Below, piece after piece: positions 52,852 through 56,390 of a stretch of 56,390 nt of DNA (positions are counted from its first letter, which is position 1; each line of letters begins with the position of its first letter). Source of the DNA: an uncultured Clostridia bacterium (lineage in GTDB: Bacteria; Bacillota; Clostridia; TANB77; CAG-508); the NCBI GenBank assembly GCA_934130935.1, contig CAKOYQ010000010.1, forward strand, positions 1 to 56,390. The letters are read 5' to 3'. The notes below the pieces were generated by a model. The model searched no databases. It was not told the origin of the DNA and saw only the letters and a program-made list of their open reading frames with translations. A program made the position numbers and the translations under genes.

Positions 52852-53400
52852 TTACTTTTTTTTCATTTTTATTCCAACCAATAATACATCCTCTTCGTCT
52901 TTATTAATGTATTTATATATTTTTTCAAATTGTGTTTTTTCATTTTTCATCTCTTCAATATAACTTACAATATCAATAAAATTAACTTCTGTTCCCGTTT
53001 CTAAAATTTGTGTTTTATTATTTTCAATCATTAAAAATACTTTACTCTTATATTTAGTCTTTTCTAATTCTGAAATTAGAACTTTATTTACCATATTTTC
53101 TATTTCTTTTGTTTGAAATAATTCTTCTTCATAAATTGTACACCAATAGCAAAATATTGATTCTTTTATTTTACTATTTTTTATCATTTTTAAATACATT
53201 TCCATTTCTTCATCTGATTGTAAAATTGCTTTAACTTTTACTAATTCAAATTCATATTCTGAAATATTAGATAATTGCATATTTTTATCGTATTTTATTT
53301 CTTTTATTTCTAAACTCAATATATTACCAATAATATCTTGCATTATTTTTTTATCTTCACAATTAACTAACTGTTTTAATTTTAATACTTTGTTTTCTAT
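52852..53400 (-). CDS. Hypothetical protein with a probable ATA start
   Basis: I do not recognise this protein. The frame is open from 53439, but the only strong ribosome site, AGAGGAGG (53408-53415), is followed 7 nt later by ATA (53398-53400), giving IENKVLKLKQLVNCEDKK and about 182 residues; TTG at 53437-53439 has no ribosome site. The protein is highly charged, Lys/Glu-rich, without signal peptide or membrane helix; FCYWCTIYEEELF in the middle has a CxxC-like pair. It has a perfect promoter with possible Spo0A boxes upstream. Regulatory or stress-related function is a guess. Confidence 0.6.
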   Translation of the reverse strand: MENKVLKLKQLVNCEDKKIMQDIIGNILSLEIKEIKYDKNMQLSNISEYEFELVKVKAILQSDEEMEMYLKMIKNSKIKESIFCYWCTIYEEELFQTKEIENMVNKVLISELEKTKYKSKVFLMIENNKTQILETGTEVNFIDIVSYIEEMKNEKTQFEKIYKYINKDEEDVLLVGIKMKKK

Positions 53401-53577
53401 ACTTATTCCTCCTCTATTTTTGAATTTAACAAATAACAATAATAGATAAAACTATTATTTTAATTTTAATTTGAATTTAATTTAAAAGATTCCAAGTTAT
53501 AACTTTCTGATACAATGTAACTGATTTAAATTTTATAGAAAAAAATTTATGTTACTTAAATTATATAATTTACCAAA

Positions 53578-53606
53578 ATTATAATTTCTTTTTTTTATTT
53601 TGTCAA
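53578..53606 (-). promoter_or_regulatory. Consensus promoter of the unknown gene
   Basis: TTGACA (53601-53606) and TATAAT (53578-53583) are 17 bp apart, a perfect sigma-A promoter on the minus strand. It gives an A+T-rich leader of about 170 nt. The rest of 53440-53776 holds the Spo0A-like boxes and the walR terminator. Confidence 0.8.
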
Positions 53607-53634
53607 TACTTTTAACAGTTTTTTCCAAACTTTC

Positions 53635-53654
53635 TTTCGACAAAATTCGACATA
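53635..53654 (-). promoter_or_regulatory. Two tandem Spo0A-box-like sites
   Basis: On the minus strand TATGTCGAATT and TTTTGTCGAAA overlap or touch in tandem. The second matches the Spo0A consensus TTTTGTCGAAA closely and the first keeps TGTCGAA. They lie about 29 bp upstream of the -35 box of the unknown gene. Spo0A itself is not in the window. Confidence 0.55.
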
Positions 53655-53728
53655 TTCGTTATACTCCCCCCATCTTTAAGACAATAAAAAACTAAGAGTT
53701 GGGGATAAAATTGTGTGCTCTCTAAAAC

Positions 53729-53769
53729 AAAAAAAGAAGTATCCAATTTTGAAACTCACTTCTTTTTTG
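53729..53769. terminator. Terminator after walR
   Basis: AAAAAAGAAGT and ACTTCTTTTTT form a stem with an internal partially paired loop; T runs follow in both directions. Confidence 0.7.
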
Positions 53770-53776
53770 TTATTCA

Positions 53777-54526
53777 CTATTTACTAGGAATATAATATCC
53801 TACACCTCTTTTAGTTATTAATATTTGTGGATTTGATGTATCTTTTTCTATTCTCTCTCTAATTCTTCTAACTGTTACATCTACGGTACGAATATCTCCA
53901 TAATACTCATATCCCCATACTCTTTCAAGCAAAGCCTCTCTAGTTACCACTTGCCCTGGTTGTTGAGCTAAAAATTTTAAAACCTCAAATTCTCTTAATG
54001 TCAAATTTATTACTTTTCCATCTATATGAACTTCGTATTTTTCTAAATCCAATACAAGTGAACCCACTTTTATTGTGCTCTCTTTTTTCTTTTCTTTTGC
54101 CTCTTCTTCTTTTTGTGCAGTGGCCTGTGCTTCAATATTTGCTTCAACCTTTCTTAAATTTGCTTTTACTCTTGCAACAACTTCTCTTACGCTAAATGGC
54201 TTTGTAATATAGTCATCTGCTCCAAGTTCTAATCCGACTATTTTATCTAATTCTTCATCTTTTGCAGAAACCATAAGTATTGGAACATTATATATATTTT
54301 TTATTTTTTTACATACAGATAATCCATCAACTCTTGGAAGCATTACGTCTAATAAAATTAAATCTGGTCTTTGTTCGATTGCAATATCTATTGCAGTCTG
54401 CCCATCATTTGCTTCAATAGTATTATATCCTTCTCTTTTTAGGTTATGTACCAATAAATCTACTATTTTTTGTTCGTCATCTACAATTAATATAGTCTTT
54501 TTTTCATATTCATAATTATTTTCCAT
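53777..54526 (-). CDS. walR: WalR-like OmpR-family response regulator
   Basis: A 249-residue regulator. The receiver domain has Asp60 (LILLDVMLP) and Lys108 (ITKPF), and the winged helix has TLREFEVLKFLA and VWGYEYYGDIRTVDVTVRR, very like WalR of Bacillus. A Glu/Lys/Ala-rich linker of about 35 residues joins the domains. WalR controls cell-wall hydrolases in Firmicutes. No kinase lies beside it; the likely partner is the kinase behind murG. It follows murA by 168 bp. Confidence 0.88.
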   Translation of the reverse strand: MENNYEYEKKTILIVDDEQKIVDLLVHNLKREGYNTIEANDGQTAIDIAIEQRPDLILLDVMLPRVDGLSVCKKIKNIYNVPILMVSAKDEELDKIVGLELGADDYITKPFSVREVVARVKANLRKVEANIEAQATAQKEEEAKEKKKESTIKVGSLVLDLEKYEVHIDGKVINLTLREFEVLKFLAQQPGQVVTREALLERVWGYEYYGDIRTVDVTVRRIRERIEKDTSNPQILITKRGVGYYIPSK

Positions 54527-54611
54527 GATTAATATTCCCTCCTAAAGGTTTATTTTTAAATTTTATCAAATGTCATGTTTTTTTTACTTTTAACCTCCAG
54601 TTACAATATTA

Positions 54612-54640
54612 TTTATATCACAAATTTTATTAAGATACAA
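54612..54640 (-). promoter_or_regulatory. walR promoter
   Basis: TTGTAT (54635-54640) and TATAAA (54612-54617) lie 17 bp apart on the minus strand, in the murA-walR gap. Confidence 0.55.
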
Positions 54641-54694
54641 GGCTTTTTTTGAATTTATATCCAAATAGTCACTAAATAATAGTTTATTATAAAT

Positions 54695-55954
54695 TTAAAT
54701 ATTTTTATTCTTCAAAAAAATCTTTGCTCCTAATCCTTTTAATTTTTCTTCTATATTTTCATATCCCCTTAATATATAGTGTACATTATCTATTTGTGTA
54801 ACTCCTTTAGCCACCAATGCCTCGATTATAAGAGCTGCTCCCCCCCTTAAATCTGATGCAACAACATTTGCCCCTTGAATTCTTTTAGTTCCCTTTATAA
54901 CAGCTGTTCTTCCTTCAACATTTATTTTTGCTCCCATTCTATTTAACTCTTGAACATATTTATATCTATTTTCAAAAATATTTTCAGTTATTATTGATGT
55001 TCCTTTTGCAGTAGAAAGTAATGTTCCAAATATTGATTGCATATCTGTAGGAAATCCTGGATAAGGCATTGTTTTTATGTCTACTGCTTTTATTCTTTTT
55101 GGTGCTTTTATTTTTACATAATTTTTTCCAATATCTAATTCACAATTAGCTTCTTCTAACTTATTTAATACTGGTTCAATATGGCTTGGATTTGCATTTG
55201 TTATTTTAACATTACCTCCTGTTATTGCTCCAGCAACTAGATATGTCCCTGCTTCTATTCTATCTGGCATAATATTATAACTTATTTCTGATAGTCTATT
55301 TACCCCTATTATTTCAATTCTATCTGTGCCAGCTCCTTTTATCTTAGCCCCAGCTTTATTTAAAAATTTTACCAAATCTTCTATTTCTGGTTCCTTAGCA
55401 GCATTTGTTAATATTGTATTCCCATCTGCAAGACATGATGCTAGTATAATATTTTCTGTTGCACCTACACTTGGAAAATCTAAGTGTATTTGTGTTCCTA
55501 TAATTTTTTCAGTGTTGCATATTATTTCTCCATATTCTTCTTTTATGTTTATTCCTAATTTTTCAAATCCCTTTAAATGTAAATCTATTGGCCTTGAACC
55601 AATTTCACATCCTCCTGGATACGAAAATTTAGCTTTACGATACTTTCCTACTATAGCTCCAGCCAATATCACTGATGATCTCATTTTTCTCATTAAATCC
55701 TCTGGTATTTCATATGTATGTATTTGACTTGTATCAATTATTATTTTATTATTCTTCTTATTTACTTTTCCCCCTATATCTTTTATAATTTCATACATTG
55801 TTTGAACATCTTGTATATTTGGCACATTATATAAAATTGTTTTTCCCTGAATCAAAATCGTTGCTGCTATTATTGGTAATGCTGCATTCTTTGAACCTGA
55901 TATTTTTACCTCCCCTTCTAATTTTTTTCCTCCTTGAATTATAAATTTTGACAT
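54695..55954 (-). CDS. murA: UDP-GlcNAc 1-carboxyvinyltransferase
   Basis: First committed step of murein synthesis: adds enolpyruvate from PEP to UDP-GlcNAc. 419 residues. K22-N23 (SGSKNAALP) and the catalytic Cys116 (YPGGCEIGSRPIDLHL) are present; a Cys at this position means fosfomycin sensitivity is expected. It precedes walR. Confidence 0.96.
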   Translation of the reverse strand: MSKFIIQGGKKLEGEVKISGSKNAALPIIAATILIQGKTILYNVPNIQDVQTMYEIIKDIGGKVNKKNNKIIIDTSQIHTYEIPEDLMRKMRSSVILAGAIVGKYRKAKFSYPGGCEIGSRPIDLHLKGFEKLGINIKEEYGEIICNTEKIIGTQIHLDFPSVGATENIILASCLADGNTILTNAAKEPEIEDLVKFLNKAGAKIKGAGTDRIEIIGVNRLSEISYNIMPDRIEAGTYLVAGAITGGNVKITNANPSHIEPVLNKLEEANCELDIGKNYVKIKAPKRIKAVDIKTMPYPGFPTDMQSIFGTLLSTAKGTSIITENIFENRYKYVQELNRMGAKINVEGRTAVIKGTKRIQGANVVASDLRGGAALIIEALVAKGVTQIDNVHYILRGYENIEEKLKGLGAKIFLKNKNI

Positions 55955-56186
55955 TTTCTCACCTCTTTTTCAATTATGCTATATTTTATGTAATTCATAT
56001 TTAATATGTGAATTATCTTTTTATTTATATTACATCGCCAATTTCTTTTGAATAATTTCACTAGTTTAGAAACCATAAATCCGTAGGTGTAAAATTTGTA
56101 ATAAAAATGTAACAACATGAAGTTAAGCCATTTACAGCCATTAATCAGTATAAAAAATAAGATAAATAAAAAAATACGACAATCAT

Positions 56187-56310
56187 AACCACGTGTAAAA
56201 CACGTGGTTTGCTCTTAGCCTAGAAGGCTTTTGTACTGGCACTTCTGGGCTTGAGCCCTTCTGAACGGTTTGCCAACCGCATTTCTTTCTCAGGCTACCA
56301 CTTAAGTGGT
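56187..56310 (-). ncRNA. Structured RNA-like end of an IS200/IS605-type element
   Basis: A G+C-rich, hairpin-dense stretch unlike its surroundings. Stems on the minus strand: ACCACTTAAGTGGT (56297-56310), CGGTT/AACCG (56266-56279), GGGCT/AGCCC (56247-56258), a long-range AGCCT/AGGCT pair (56217-56221 with 56292-56296), and AACCACGTG/CACGTGGTT (56187-56209) at the end. This fits the right end of an IS200/IS605 element overlapping a guide RNA (omega/reRNA) read on the minus strand. The sequence directly beyond 56187 would then be the element boundary or guide region. The element mostly lies outside the window. Confidence 0.5.
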
Positions 56311-56390
56311 CCCATACCTCTTTTTATTTTTCTCTCTTTTTCCTTCTCTTGTTTTTCAAATGGGTCAACATATTCTTTTATACTTATTTG
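56295..56390 (-). CDS. Partial C-terminus of a possible TnpB-like protein
   Basis: A minus-strand frame open from the window edge codes for 31 residues, rich in Lys/Glu/Arg (KQEKEKERKIKRGMGPLKW at the end), and stops within the first hairpin of the structured region. The purine-rich coding bias fits a minus-strand gene. A charged C-terminus running into a structured RNA is how tnpB genes end, but the visible part has no diagnostic TnpB motif. Confidence 0.35.
   Translation of the reverse strand, partial: QISIKEYVDPFEKQEKEKERKIKRGMGPLKW

Noticed and set aside
56187..56310. A HEARO/IscB-type RNA read on the plus strand
   Set aside because: The plus strand beyond the RNA is pyrimidine-rich and does not look coding, while the minus strand carries an open, purine-rich frame ending in the first hairpin; a TnpB-type end fits better, though the call stays tentative.

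Overview
The window reads as the chromosome of a low-G+C anaerobic Firmicute, most likely an uncultured gut-type member of the Clostridia. Supporting signs are A+T-rich codons throughout, strong AGGAGG-type ribosome binding sites, TTGACA/TATAAT promoters, an S-box (SAM) riboswitch, a four-subunit pyruvate/2-oxoacid:ferredoxin oxidoreductase, a MurE with the DNPR signature of meso-diaminopimelate ligases, a WalR-like regulator and possible Spo0A boxes. The genus-level assignment is inference. Nearly everything lies on the minus strand; the clear plus-strand genes are the first gene and one penicillin-binding protein.

Layout. 0.1-0.7 kb: a compositionally foreign two-helix membrane protein. 0.7-5.8 kb: a membrane-stress-like operon (SBP-VWA protein, XpaC, a second substrate-binding-like protein, TelA, then TrmL). 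5.9-10.2 kb: thyX-folA-porGDAB. 10.2-13.8 kb: guaA, then a small membrane protein and metK, the latter two behind a SAM-I riboswitch. 14-30.3 kb: the S10-spc-alpha ribosomal superoperon (rpsJ to rplQ, with secY, adk, map, infA and rpoA). It lacks rpmD and has several structured intercistronic regions. 30.6-30.9 kb: a full-length palindromic MITE. 30.9-38.7 kb: comEB, a divergent SecD/SecF pair, an HD phosphohydrolase, a TIGR04086 membrane protein, a rhodanese, a foreign-looking secreted SH3 protein, ferredoxin, ricT, holB and lepB. 38.8-45.0 kb: a second palindromic element, then murE-mraY-ftsW-murG with a WalK-like kinase. 45.2-50.5 kb: dps, fmt, rsmA, yraN, dprA and comM. 50.6-56.0 kb: a class B PBP (+), a TSCPD protein, an unknown gene behind putative Spo0A boxes, walR and murA. 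56.2 kb to the edge: what looks like the right end of an IS200/IS605-type element.

How the genes fit together. Most of the window is core growth machinery: translation, nucleotide supply (GMP; dTMP through ComEB and ThyX/FolA), SAM synthesis, pyruvate oxidation, murein precursor synthesis with its sensor kinase, and protein export. The least ordinary parts are the TelA/XpaC/SBP/VWA operon, the dispersed GGGGTCGGTTCC repeats (one forms the end of rsmA), two hairpin-shaped mobile elements, the SAM riboswitch placed 14 bp behind the ribosomal operon, and an unknown gene that seems to use an ATA start codon. No tRNA, rRNA or CRISPR array was seen. Function calls rest on recognised motifs and gene order read by eye; no database search was run.
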